In this document: one piece after another, positions 18,693 through 27,846 of the stretch
How positions within the stretch are numbered: the stretch's first letter is position 1
Layout: every line of letters starts with the position of its first letter
Source: Solibacillus sp. FSL R7-0668
Lineage (GTDB): Bacteria > Bacillota > Bacilli > Bacillales_A > Planococcaceae
Length of the DNA stretch: 64,000 nucleotides
NCBI RefSeq assembly: GCF_038006205.1
Contig: NZ_JBBOUU010000001.1
Location: 1,800,001-1,864,000, forward strand
Direction: 5' to 3'
Notes under the pieces: model-generated
The model's input: only the letters and a program-made list of their open reading frames with translations
The model's database searches: none
What the model was told of the DNA's origin: nothing
Program-made: the position numbers and the translations under genes

Positions 18693-19761
18693 AAAGGTCG
18701 ATGTCTGTATCGTTGGTGGCGGCCCAGGTGGTGTATTGCTAGCCAATTTACTTGCCAAACAAAAGGTGTCAGTGCTCTTAGTAGAAAGAACAAATGCTTT
18801 TGCAAAAACATTTCGTGGCGAGCATCTCAATGAAGAGGGAGAGCACATATTAAAGCGGCATGGTATTTATGAGCGCATCGAACAGCTAGGACTTTTAAAA
18901 ATGGAGACATTAGAATATTGGCATAATGGTACATGTATTAAAACCATCATGCCAGACGAAGCAGTCGGGCATTTAGGCATTCATGTGCCGCAAGCCCATT
19001 TACTCCAAGCCATTTTAGAGCAAGCAAAAGGCTATCCTACATTTGACTATGCATTGAATACGACGGTAAAAGAGCTTATTCAAAATGAGCAAGGCCAGTA
19101 TACGGCGGTGCGAGCTATACAAAATGGTAAGGAATTATTGATTGAATCCCAGTTGATCATTGGTGCAGATGGACGTCATTCCAGCATTCGAAAGCTCGCA
19201 AATATCGAATCGACTGTACGCAGCCACGGCTATGATCTATTGTGGGCACGCATTCCAGCTCCCCAAAATTGGAGCCCCTCAATTAAAATGGCACTTGTAG
19301 AGGGCATGCAAATTTCGTTATTTACACAGGCTAAAGGCTTTGTACAAATTGGCTGGAATATTGAAAAGGGAAGCTTTCCATCCTTGCGTAAGGAGCCGTT
19401 CACGCCATTTATCGAAAAACTTTGCCTGGCATTTCCACAATTAGCATCCTCGGTAAAGGAGCATATCCAATCATGGAAAGATTTTGTGCTACTAGATGTC
19501 TTTAGTAGTACATCAGCGCAATGGGGCAAAAACGGCGTTGTGCTAATCGGTGACGCCGTGCATACGATGACGCCAACAGGAGCGTATGGTTTAAACAGCG
19601 CACTAATGGATGCACATATTTTAGCCGAACAGTTGCTGCAAAATGAACCGTTTGATTATGTAAGCTGTGCAACGATGCGAAAACGAGAGATTGAAAAAAT
19701 TCAAGCAACACAAATAGAAAAGGAACAAAAGTTTAGTGACGCTTTTGTTGTTTTAAAATAG
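18685..19761 (+). CDS. FAD-dependent monooxygenase (PHBH fold)
   Basis: A 358-residue flavoprotein hydroxylase of the p-hydroxybenzoate hydroxylase / UbiH / geranylgeranyl-reductase superfamily. Seen directly are the N-terminal dinucleotide motif VCIVGGGPGGVLLANLLA, the DG motif IIGADGRHSSIRK (about 160) and the FAD-ribityl GD motif VLIGDAVHTMTPTGAYGLN (about 285). It probably uses NAD(P)H and O2 on an aromatic or heteroaromatic substrate. Translationally coupled to ribD (8-bp overlap), which suggests the substrate derives from the GTP-pyrimidine branch (inference). Confidence 0.82.
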   Translation: MIKKVDVCIVGGGPGGVLLANLLAKQKVSVLLVERTNAFAKTFRGEHLNEEGEHILKRHGIYERIEQLGLLKMETLEYWHNGTCIKTIMPDEAVGHLGIHVPQAHLLQAILEQAKGYPTFDYALNTTVKELIQNEQGQYTAVRAIQNGKELLIESQLIIGADGRHSSIRKLANIESTVRSHGYDLLWARIPAPQNWSPSIKMALVEGMQISLFTQAKGFVQIGWNIEKGSFPSLRKEPFTPFIEKLCLAFPQLASSVKEHIQSWKDFVLLDVFSSTSAQWGKNGVVLIGDAVHTMTPTGAYGLNSALMDAHILAEQLLQNEPFDYVSCATMRKREIEKIQATQIEKEQKFSDAFVVLK

Positions 19762-19770
19762 GTGAACAAC

Positions 19771-20331
19771 ATGAAATTTGGTTTTGACATTGATGATACG
19801 CTCATTGATTTACGTCGATATGCGTTTCATTTATATAATAAAAAATTACAGATGGCGGTTGATGAGGCCGTTTTCGATCAAATGCCTACCGTCGAAATTC
19901 ATGGGGCATTTGGTATGACAAAAGAACAAGGAAGTCAAATGTGGCAAGATTGCATGCAGGAAATTTATTTTACAGAATGTCCAAGCTTTCAAGATGCGAA
20001 GGAAGTGTTAAATACTTTAGCCGCAGAAGGGCATGAAATTTATTATATTACGTCACGTCCAAAAATGTACTGTCAGCAAACACGTGAATGGGTGAAGGCA
20101 CAAGGATTCCCTGTAGTGGATGATCGCTTTTACTGTGGTATGCAGGATCACGAGAAAATAGACATTATTAAAAGCTTAGCGCTCGATGTTTATGTTGATG
20201 ATAAGCCAGCAGTATTAAATACATTGGCACAAACGAGTACGAAAGTAATTGTAAAAAATCAATCCTACAATCAAAATGTGAATTTTCCACGTTTAACCAA
20301 CTGGCAGGAATTTCAGGCATTATTAAAATAG
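19771..20331 (+). CDS. HAD-family 5'-nucleotidase (NT5C/YqfW-like)
   Basis: A 186-residue phosphatase of the HAD superfamily, NT5C type. The nucleophile motif is FGFDIDDTLIDL (D-x-D-x-T). Motif II is YYITSRP, and the C-terminal acidic motif is VYVDDKP. In other bacteria HAD phosphatases remove the phosphate from the RibD product, so its position fits a dephosphorylation step after RibD. AGGTGA gives the start ATG 19771 (the frame opens at GTG 19762). Last gene of the operon; no obvious terminator before the next gene, which has its own RBS. Confidence 0.78.
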   Translation: MKFGFDIDDTLIDLRRYAFHLYNKKLQMAVDEAVFDQMPTVEIHGAFGMTKEQGSQMWQDCMQEIYFTECPSFQDAKEVLNTLAAEGHEIYYITSRPKMYCQQTREWVKAQGFPVVDDRFYCGMQDHEKIDIIKSLALDVYVDDKPAVLNTLAQTSTKVIVKNQSYNQNVNFPRLTNWQEFQALLK

Positions 20332-20408
20332 TTTGAATTTTTTTCTTTCAACCGTCGAAATCTATGGTATTGTTAGTATTATAGAGAAACAATTGCTGGA
20401 GGAAAAAC

Positions 20409-21017
20409 ATGAATATTAAGATTGGTGACCCACAAAAATATGAAGCAAGCATTCATTATAACGGAATTATATTATTGGCATCATACCTACAACGACTATA
20501 TGTATACGAAACGATTCAAGTAAAAATTAACGGCGCAACAGACGAAAAACTAAAAAAAGTACAAGGCATGTTCGAACATTCAGAAATGATGGTTAAAATT
20601 TTTGAAGAAACGAAAAGCTTAATGGACGGTCAACGCGATAAATTAAAAAGCTTTGCAGGGGAAGTATCCTTATTAATGCAAGATTATATTAAAGATGAGC
20701 CTGATTTCAACGAACGTTTAGCAGTTGTTGGCTCCACGCTGTATGGGGAGCAAATGATGAACTTTGGTGTTATTAAATTAGGTCATATTTTCAAGCAAAA
20801 TGTTGGGAAAGACTTCCCAGCACGTGCAAAATTTTATGAAGACCGTACGAAAGCAGTCGATTTAATGGTTCATTTAGTTGCTCAAGGCGATACAATTGAA
20901 GAAGGTATGCAGGACTTAATTAATAAGTGGTATGTCGGTATTGCTGCTCAAAAGGGCGGTATACTAACAGATATCCGAAAAATTAATGAAATGCTTGATT
21001 TTAAACTGAATCAATAA
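20409..21017 (+). CDS. hypothetical protein, 202 aa
   Basis: Not recognised. Predicted soluble, mostly helical and charged, with no Cys. The middle (about 50-100) is rich in Lys/Glu helices (FEETKSLMDGQRDKLKSFAGEVSLLM). TGGAGG is well placed before the ATG. It sits 77 bp after the nucleotidase and could be a fifth cistron of that operon, but the gap and its own RBS make this uncertain. A strong bidirectional terminator follows. Confidence 0.6.
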   Translation: MNIKIGDPQKYEASIHYNGIILLASYLQRLYVYETIQVKINGATDEKLKKVQGMFEHSEMMVKIFEETKSLMDGQRDKLKSFAGEVSLLMQDYIKDEPDFNERLAVVGSTLYGEQMMNFGVIKLGHIFKQNVGKDFPARAKFYEDRTKAVDLMVHLVAQGDTIEEGMQDLINKWYVGIAAQKGGILTDIRKINEMLDFKLNQ

Positions 21018-21060
21018 GAAAAAGCATGGATTCGGGAAACCCGGTATCCATGCTTTTTAT
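21018..21060. terminator. bidirectional rho-independent terminator
   Basis: AAAAAGCATGGAT / ATCCATGCTTTTT stem between converging genes. Confidence 0.88.
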
Positions 21061-21070
21061 GTGTATTTTA

Positions 21071-21457
21071 TTAACGCTCGAAAAATACTTTGTCGATGTT
21101 TAATTTTGCTTTGAATTCATTGATTGCATACGTTTCGTAAATTTCACGTTCAACAGGATCTTCAATTTCGTATACTTCGATTTTGTGAATCTGGTTGCGG
21201 TGATTTTTTACTGGCGATACATTGTCTTCAAAGTGCTTTTTAATACGCTGACGGATTTTACGTGCTTTCCCTACGAATAATAGCTCATTTTTCTCATTAT
21301 AAAAGAAGAAAATACCACCTTTTTCGCGTGTAATCTTGTGGAAGTCGATAAATCCAAAATAAGGTTTAATTTCAACTTCGCCTGGCTTAATCACTTGCTC
21401 ACGTTGGCGAATTACTAAATCCGGTTTTGGCATTTCAATTTTAATCAATACATTCAC
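21071..21457 (-). CDS. GIY-YIG nuclease domain protein (YurQ-like)
   Basis: A 128-residue protein with a single GIY-YIG domain related to the N-terminal nuclease of UvrC. The domain spans about residues 47-125: the GIY-like strand is GGIFFFYNEKNELLFVGKA (YIG replaced by FVG), with R-KIRQRIKKHF following and EREIYETYAINEFKAKLN at the end, carrying the catalytic Glu. B. subtilis YurQ has this length and layout. The start is uncertain: GTG 21457 or the TTG nine bases on. Confidence 0.8.
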   Translation of the reverse strand: MNVLIKIEMPKPDLVIRQREQVIKPGEVEIKPYFGFIDFHKITREKGGIFFFYNEKNELLFVGKARKIRQRIKKHFEDNVSPVKNHRNQIHKIEVYEIEDPVEREIYETYAINEFKAKLNIDKVFFER

Positions 21458-21876
21458 GTCCCTACATTATGGTAAAGGTTTATTTTACATGATTGTCGGT
21501 AAAATAGCTATGATTATAGTGAGAAAGATCAATTTTCGTCCACAATTAGAAAATATGGGGATATGCTAAAAATATTAAATACAGATTATCCGACAGTATA
21601 TTTTAATTTTACAACTTATCACCTCGCCCATAAACTTCAATTAACATAATTCAATTCACGTAAGAGTAAATAAAATACTTATTTCAAAAAGAAGGGTCAA
21701 GCAAAATACAAAAATTATTACACTGAAAAGTTTATTTTAGGTTTCTAAATCAAATAGATAAAGACTACAAATCGCGCATTTTTAACATGATTTATGTATT
21801 TCTCACATTTCTACTTTATTTTTTCGTGAATTTTGATTATTGTAAAATTATTGTGTAAAAAGAGAGAAGGAATACT
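21458..21876. other. 420-bp intergenic region, no gene seen
   Basis: Very AT-rich spacer between divergent genes. I see no ORF with an RBS, no riboswitch and no clear hairpin with T-tract. It presumably holds both promoters. Confidence 0.4.
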
Positions 21877-22749
21877 ATGCAAAAATATAAAGGTGAGCTG
21901 CTTATGCTCATTACGGCAATTATGTGGGGGAGTGGCTTTGTTGGAATGGCTAAGGGGCTAGAGCATTGGTCTGTATTTCAGCTAATGGCTGGACGTTTCT
22001 TTTTAGCCTCGATCATTCTTAGTCTTGTCTTCTATAAAAAGCTAAAGCTAATCAATAAAGCGGTGCTATGGAAGGGTGGCCTATTAGGGGCAATTTTATT
22101 CTTCGCCTTCACACTCCAAACATGGGGATTAGAATATACCACCGCTTCTAAAAATGCGTTTTTAACGGCGATTAATGTTATCATTGTTCCGATCATTGCT
22201 TATATTATCTATAAGCGTCGAATCGACCGTTTTGAATTTATCGCTGCAGGAGTCGCGATTGTCGGAATTGGCTTTTTATCTTTACAGGACTCATTAACAA
22301 TTAATTACGGCGACTTTTTATCAATTTTATGTGCCTTTGCGTTTGCCTTTGATATTTTTTATACGAATGTTTTCGTTAAATCAGAGGATGCACTTGCCTT
22401 GACCATTGTTCAATTTTACACGGCAACGATTTTAAGTGTCATCGGAGTAATCATTTTACAGGATTACCCAACAATGTATTCAGCAGAAGGCATTGGCATT
22501 ATTATTTACTTAGCGGTATTTTGTACGGGGGTTGCGTATGTGTGTCAAAACCTTGGGATGCAATATGCAAATCCTACGAAATCAGCCATTATTTTATCGA
22601 CTGAAGCTCTATTCGGTACAATGTTCTCTGTATTATTACTAAATGAATTATTAACGGGTCGAATGATTTTTGGTTGTATTCTAATTTTCTTCGCCATTCT
22701 ATTCGCAGAAGTGAAGCCTACATTTAAACGAAAGAAAGTATATAATTAA
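21877..22749 (+). CDS. DMT family transporter (EamA)
   Basis: A 290-residue, ten-helix drug/metabolite transporter with two EamA repeats (about 5-138 and 148-283). Family landmarks are the early MWGSGFVGMAKGL, LQTWGLEYTTASKNAFLTAINVIIVPI in the first repeat, and the matching NLGMQYANPTKSAIILSTEALFG in the second. Exports or imports small metabolites; substrate not predictable. AGAGAGAAGG precedes the ATG. Monocistronic, with terminator. Confidence 0.87.
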   Translation: MQKYKGELLMLITAIMWGSGFVGMAKGLEHWSVFQLMAGRFFLASIILSLVFYKKLKLINKAVLWKGGLLGAILFFAFTLQTWGLEYTTASKNAFLTAINVIIVPIIAYIIYKRRIDRFEFIAAGVAIVGIGFLSLQDSLTINYGDFLSILCAFAFAFDIFYTNVFVKSEDALALTIVQFYTATILSVIGVIILQDYPTMYSAEGIGIIIYLAVFCTGVAYVCQNLGMQYANPTKSAIILSTEALFGTMFSVLLLNELLTGRMIFGCILIFFAILFAEVKPTFKRKKVYN

Positions 22750-22756
22750 ATCCATG

Positions 22757-22796
22757 CTGTACTATGAATTGTAAGAATTTATAGTACAGTTTTTGT
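22757..22796 (+). terminator. rho-independent terminator
   Basis: CTGTACTAT / ATAGTACAG stem followed by TTTTTG. Confidence 0.85.
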
Positions 22797-22855
22797 TTAG
22801 TAAAGAGCGTTTTAGGAAAAAGATAGCTTGATGACATATGGGGAGGTAATGTTTA

Positions 22856-23590
22856 ATGCTACATTATAAACGTGAAGGTTCAGGCGATGTGGTTGTATTA
22901 ATTCATGGCTTTTTAGGGGGGATTTCAATTTTTGAGAAGATGTTTGAGCCCTTAACAAAGCAATTTGACGTGATTGCTATCGATTTGCCTGGACATGGGA
23001 AAAGTGAAGCTCCAGAAGGGGATTATACGATGTATCGCTATGCTGAAGATATAATAGATGTATTAACCCATGAACAAGTAGAAAAAGCCTATTGGGTTGG
23101 TCATTCAATGGGTGGCTATATTACACTTGCGGCTATCGAGAAACAATATACCAATATTGAAAAGGCCGTATTATTATACTCATCCGATGCTCCAGATACA
23201 GCTGAAGCAATTGAAAAGCGCACAAAGCAGCAACATGAAATTAAAGACCAGGGTGTCGGGGCATTTGTTGACGGCATTATCCATAACTTCTTAGCGCCAG
23301 ATGCAAAAACAGAAGATGTACTTTTTGCAAAAGAAGTCGCGAATGAGGCAAGTGTAGAGGGGCTTACGGTTGCACTCGGTGCGATGAAGTCACGCCAAAA
23401 CCAGCGTGATTTAGTCGATAGCACAACGACGCCAATTTTAGTCATAGAAGGGGAACAGGATGAAGCCGTTACGCCGATTGAAACATCGAATCCAAATGTA
23501 ATGAAGCTATTTACGAATACAGGGCATCTAGGCATGCTTGAAGATGCACAAACAGTAACACGTGAAGTGGTCAAATTTCTGAAACAATAA
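22856..23590 (+). CDS. alpha/beta hydrolase
   Basis: A 244-residue serine hydrolase with the alpha/beta fold. Oxyanion segment LIHGFLGG (residues about 16-23), nucleophile elbow WVGHSMGGY (Ser about 83), Asp in EGEQDEAV and catalytic His in TGHLGML near 222. It resembles MenH/YtxM-type and haloperoxidase-type small hydrolases, but it is not in a menaquinone cluster, so the substrate is unknown. GGGGAGG precedes ATG. Own terminator. Confidence 0.85.
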   Translation: MLHYKREGSGDVVVLIHGFLGGISIFEKMFEPLTKQFDVIAIDLPGHGKSEAPEGDYTMYRYAEDIIDVLTHEQVEKAYWVGHSMGGYITLAAIEKQYTNIEKAVLLYSSDAPDTAEAIEKRTKQQHEIKDQGVGAFVDGIIHNFLAPDAKTEDVLFAKEVANEASVEGLTVALGAMKSRQNQRDLVDSTTTPILVIEGEQDEAVTPIETSNPNVMKLFTNTGHLGMLEDAQTVTREVVKFLKQ

Positions 23591-23631
23591 AAGAAGGTGT
23601 CCGAGAAGTGATTCTTGGACACCTTCTTTGC
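23590..23631 (+). terminator. rho-independent terminator (GTGTCC-type palindrome)
   Basis: AGAAGGTGTCC-GAGAAGTGATTCTT-GGACACCTTCT followed by TT. The same core recurs at 46571-46610. Confidence 0.85.
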
Positions 23632-23694
23632 ATCAGCTATTAAAAGCAGGAACGCTGAACAAGAAGTATTTTTTTTGAGCAGTACCATTGCATA

Positions 23695-24525
23695 TTATGA
23701 GAAATATTTACGAATCATTAGCGAAATCCAATTGAATTGGTGGTTGTTTTGTAGGTTTTGAATAAGCCCCAAAATAATCGCTATTCTTGGTTTAGGTGTT
23801 AGAATTTCCTCTATTAATAATGCGACCGATTCTTGTTCAAGTTGATTGTCTGCTACCTCTTGAAGTCGTTGTAGCTCCTCTACTAATTGATTGAGCGACA
23901 TAGGAATTTCATTGCGATTCGCAAAATGATTTTGCTGTAAAAATACTAAGCGGCTTTTCGTCGCGATGATTGTTGTTTTTTCGACTAATGTATCGGCAAG
24001 CTTTGAAAAGTCAATTGGATTCATCAGTAATTTTCCATCGAACACAATTTGCAAATAGGCTTGTACCATTCCATTTATAACAATAATCAGGTCATATAAC
24101 TTTTCTCGAATTTCCTCACCGTATGTTTCTAACAGTAATTTTGCCAAGTTTTCATTGGATAGATTCACGAAGTAGTGAATGCGCTCAATAAAGTCGTCAC
24201 TAATTGTTTTCACTTTTTCTTTCATAAGAATCTGTGCAAAGCCTGTATATTGTGAGAGTAATTTAAACGTTTGTTCAAAATATAAATGCAGTTTTTTTGA
24301 AGGATCCATTTCGGAATTGACTGCTCGGTCAACACCTTGAATAATATTGTTCAAAAAATGTTCAATTATAGAATGAATCAGTTCTTCCTTTGATTTGAAC
24401 GATAAGTAAAAAGCGCCTTTAGATATACCGCAGTGCTCTGTTATTTGTTGAACGGATGTCGCTTCAATACCTTTTTCAGAAAATAGGGTAATGGCTGCAT
24501 CTAAGATTAATTGTTTTCTTGTCAT
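23695..24525 (-). CDS. TetR/AcrR family regulator
   Basis: A 276-residue repressor, longer than the usual 190-220. The N-terminal HTH is canonical: ILDAAITLFSEKGIEATSVQQITEHCGISKGAFYLSFKSKEELI (residues about 8-50). The remaining 220 residues form the helical ligand-binding domain. Divergent from an RND pump, the normal arrangement for a drug-responsive TetR repressor. A palindrome lies within the pump's promoter spacer. Confidence 0.87.
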   Translation of the reverse strand: MTRKQLILDAAITLFSEKGIEATSVQQITEHCGISKGAFYLSFKSKEELIHSIIEHFLNNIIQGVDRAVNSEMDPSKKLHLYFEQTFKLLSQYTGFAQILMKEKVKTISDDFIERIHYFVNLSNENLAKLLLETYGEEIREKLYDLIIVINGMVQAYLQIVFDGKLLMNPIDFSKLADTLVEKTTIIATKSRLVFLQQNHFANRNEIPMSLNQLVEELQRLQEVADNQLEQESVALLIEEILTPKPRIAIILGLIQNLQNNHQFNWISLMIRKYFS

Positions 24526-24548
24526 AATAATTTACCTGCCCCTTTCGT

Positions 24549-24577
24549 TTGACACGTGACCGGCTAGTCATTATTAT
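24549..24577 (+). promoter_or_regulatory. RND promoter with TetR operator in its spacer
   Basis: TTGACA (24549-24554), exactly 17 bp, TATTAT (24572-24577). The spacer contains the imperfect palindrome TGACCGGCTAGTCA (24557-24570). A repressor bound there would occlude the promoter. Confidence 0.65.
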
Positions 24578-24619
24578 AGAATGGTGGTTACATATAGTCA
24601 AGAAAGGTAAGGTGAAACC

Positions 24620-27600
24620 GTGAAAGGCTTAGTTAATTTTGTATTAAAAAATAAGCTAGCAGTATGGTTGTTAACAATCATTATTGTATTCTCTGGTATT
24701 TATTCGGCTTCTCGAATGAAAATGGAATCTATTCCAGATATTTCGATCCCGTACTTAATTGTAATGGGTGTCTACCCTGGTGCAACACCAGAGCAGGTGA
24801 TGAATGAGCTTTCGATTCCTTATGAAAAGGCAGTTGAAAGTTTAGAAGATGTCAAAGCAGTGTATTCGACATCAAGTTCAAATGTTTCACAAATTCAAGT
24901 GGAATATGAATATGGCGTGGATATGGATGAAAAGAAACGCCAACTCGAATCGGCATTAGATAATGTCAAAATTCCTGAAAGCGCACAAGAACCATCAATT
25001 ATGGCTATCAGTATGAATATGATGCCAGTTATTGCGTTATCTGTAAGTAGTTCAGAGGAGGACATTATAGAGTTAACTTCAACGGTAGAAGACATCATTT
25101 TACCGAAGTTAAACAAAATTGATGGCGTAGCTTCTGCGACTGTAACAGGTCAGCATATCGAACAAGTTGCCTTCACATATGATGAAGAAAAAATGAAGGC
25201 ACTTGGATTGACTGAGGATTCTGTGAAGCAAATGATTCAAGCTAGTGATTTAGCCGTTTCATTAGGTTTATACGAATTCGAGGACGGCGAGCAGGCGGTT
25301 GCGGTAGATGGTAAGTTCAAAACAGAGGAAGAGTTAAAAGAAATGCTCATCCCTGTGACACCATCTGAAGCAAACCCTACACCATTCGTCAAACTTGGAG
25401 ACATTGCAACGATTGAGAAGGTTGGTAAAGTTCAATCGGTATCTCGTACAAACGGGGAAGATGCGATCTCAATTCAAGTAGTTAAAGGTCAAGATGCCAA
25501 CACAGTGACCGTTGTGAATGCTGTAAAAGAGTTAATCGAGGAAGAACAAGATTTAATTTCAGGCTTACAAATTGATATTTCGTTAGACCAAGGAAAGCCG
25601 ATTGAAGATTCCGTATTTACGATGATTGAAAAAGCGGTATTTGGTGGGTTAATTGCGGTATTGATTATCCTGTTATTCCTACGTGACTTTAAGTCAACAA
25701 TCATTTCGATTATTTCAATCCCAGTTTCAGTATTTATGGCATTGCTCTTATTAAACTGGATGGATATTACGTTAAATATTATGACGCTCGGTGCGATTAC
25801 CGTTGCAATTGGTCGTGTTATTGATGACTCGATCGTTGTTGTGGAAAACATTTATCGTCGTATGCATTTAAAAGAAGAAAAATTAAAAGGCCGTGCATTA
25901 ATTCGTGAAGCAACGATTGAAATGTTCAAACCAATTTTATCGTCAACATTAGTAACGATTGCTGTATTCGCACCGTTAATGCTTGTTGGTGGGATGGTGG
26001 GTGAACTATTTATTCCATTCGCATTAACGATGTCATTCGCGTTAATTGCTTCATTAATCGTAGCGATTACAATTGTCCCAGCACTTTCGCACACATTATT
26101 CTGTAAAAAAATCTACGGTGAAAAATCAGAAAGTCAGCATAAAGAAGTTGGAAAACTAGCAACAACATATCGTAATTTCCTAGAAAAATGTTTAAATCAT
26201 AAATGGATCACATCTATCGTTGCAATTGTCATGTTAGTTGGTTCTTTAGCGTTAACGCCATTAATCGGCTTCAGCTTCATGGGCTCTCAAGAAGAGAAAG
26301 TCATGTATTTAACGTACACACCAGCAACTGGTGAGTTAATTGACGATACGTTAGCGAATATTGAAGTTGTTGAAAAAGAATTAATGAAGCGTGACGATAT
26401 TGATATTTTACAATTATCTGTAAACACGGAAACAACAACAGATGCATCGGCTATGATGACAGGTGGCGCAGCTGGTGGTGGATTAATGTACTTAATCTTT
26501 GACCCAGATATGGAGAATTTCCCTGCTGCGAAAAAAGAAGTAGAAGAGTATATTTTTAACATTGGTCAAACAGGCGAATGGAAAACGCAAAACTTCGCAA
26601 TGGGTATGTCTTCAAACGAAGTAAGCTACACACTTTATAGCGAAGATTTAGATAAGTTAAATGATGCAGTGAAACAGGTAGAGGATGTATTAGTAGATAT
26701 CGATGGTCTTGAAGATGTCGAATCAAATGCCTCAAACCCATATGTAGAGCATGTCTTAAAAGTAGAGCAAGAAAATGTTTTACAATATGGTTTAACAACG
26801 GCACAAATTTTAATGGCATTGCAAACAAATGATGCCAAAGAAGTATTAACGACGGTTGAATCAGATGGTGAGGATATTGATGTCATCGTACAGCGTGAAA
26901 CAAAATCAGCTGCACTGAATATCGATGAGCTATTAAAAACACCGATTCAAACGATGACGGGTCAAACGATGACAATTGGTGACTTAGTAGAAGTGGAAGA
27001 AAGCACAACATTAAATTCACTTTCTCGTCAAAAAGGGGAATACTTTGCAACAGTATCGGCAACAATTACGGACAAAGATATTTCAAAAGCAACAGCTAAA
27101 GCAGATGAAAAAATTAATGATCTAGATTTACCTAAAGGGGTTACAACAGGTGTTGGTGGTGTAGCAGCAGATATGGCTGAAACCTTCACACAATTAGGTG
27201 TCGCGATGCTTGCTGCGATTGCGATTGTCTACTTCATTTTAGTTGTAACATTTGGTGAAGGGTTAGCGCCGTTTGCCATCCTATTCTCATTACCATTCGC
27301 GGTAATTGGTTCATGGGTAGGCTTATGGGCAACGGGTCAAACGATTTCGGTATCTGTTATGATGGGCTTACTGATGTTAATTGGTATCGTTGTCACAAAT
27401 GCCATTGTATTGGTAGACCGCATTATCCATATGGAACGTGATGGCATGAATATGCGTGAAGCGATTCTAGAAGCGGGGGCAACTCGTTTACGTCCAATCT
27501 TAATGACGGCGATTGCCACAATTGGTGCGATGTTACCAATGGCATTTAGTAGCGGCGGTGGCGGTCTGATTTCGAAAGACTTAGCCGTTACGGTAATTGG

Positions 27601-27706
27601 TGGTTTATTATCATCTACATTATTAACATTAGTCATTGTTCCGATTGTTTACGAAGTTCTTTCTAAGCTATTGAAGAAAAATCGTAAAGATATGGAAGAA
27701 AATTAA
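24620..27706 (+). CDS. swrC: RND efflux transporter (SwrC/YerP-like)
   Basis: A 1028-residue resistance-nodulation-division permease with 12 helices and two large extracytoplasmic domains (about 40-325 and 545-840). The TM4 proton-relay motif GRVIDDSIVVVENIYRR (two adjacent Asp) is intact, and the second-half AVIGSWVGLWATGQTISVSV and NAIVLVDRI segments are typical. In B. subtilis SwrC exports surfactin and supports swarming; the substrate here may be lipopeptides or detergents (inference). No membrane-fusion protein gene, as expected for Gram-positive RND pumps. Start GTG after AAGGTGA. Confidence 0.9.
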   Translation: MKGLVNFVLKNKLAVWLLTIIIVFSGIYSASRMKMESIPDISIPYLIVMGVYPGATPEQVMNELSIPYEKAVESLEDVKAVYSTSSSNVSQIQVEYEYGVDMDEKKRQLESALDNVKIPESAQEPSIMAISMNMMPVIALSVSSSEEDIIELTSTVEDIILPKLNKIDGVASATVTGQHIEQVAFTYDEEKMKALGLTEDSVKQMIQASDLAVSLGLYEFEDGEQAVAVDGKFKTEEELKEMLIPVTPSEANPTPFVKLGDIATIEKVGKVQSVSRTNGEDAISIQVVKGQDANTVTVVNAVKELIEEEQDLISGLQIDISLDQGKPIEDSVFTMIEKAVFGGLIAVLIILLFLRDFKSTIISIISIPVSVFMALLLLNWMDITLNIMTLGAITVAIGRVIDDSIVVVENIYRRMHLKEEKLKGRALIREATIEMFKPILSSTLVTIAVFAPLMLVGGMVGELFIPFALTMSFALIASLIVAITIVPALSHTLFCKKIYGEKSESQHKEVGKLATTYRNFLEKCLNHKWITSIVAIVMLVGSLALTPLIGFSFMGSQEEKVMYLTYTPATGELIDDTLANIEVVEKELMKRDDIDILQLSVNTETTTDASAMMTGGAAGGGLMYLIFDPDMENFPAAKKEVEEYIFNIGQTGEWKTQNFAMGMSSNEVSYTLYSEDLDKLNDAVKQVEDVLVDIDGLEDVESNASNPYVEHVLKVEQENVLQYGLTTAQILMALQTNDAKEVLTTVESDGEDIDVIVQRETKSAALNIDELLKTPIQTMTGQTMTIGDLVEVEESTTLNSLSRQKGEYFATVSATITDKDISKATAKADEKINDLDLPKGVTTGVGGVAADMAETFTQLGVAMLAAIAIVYFILVVTFGEGLAPFAILFSLPFAVIGSWVGLWATGQTISVSVMMGLLMLIGIVVTNAIVLVDRIIHMERDGMNMREAILEAGATRLRPILMTAIATIGAMLPMAFSSGGGGLISKDLAVTVIGGLLSSTLLTLVIVPIVYEVLSKLLKKNRKDMEEN

Positions 27707-27716
27707 CTGAAATTAT

Positions 27717-27752
27717 AGCCTGTGTGGAAACTTTTCCATACAGGCTTTTTTA
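27717..27752 (+). terminator. rho-independent terminator
   Basis: AGCCTGTGTGGAAA / TTTCCATACAGGCT stem followed by TTTTT. Confidence 0.88.
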
Positions 27753-27846
27753 GAAGGATTTGGAGTGAAAGTGGGAGAAAACTCTACGAAGCGTTGGTTG
27801 TTGAGCAAAAGAATTCAATGTAAGGTAGAGAAGTGGAGGGATATTG

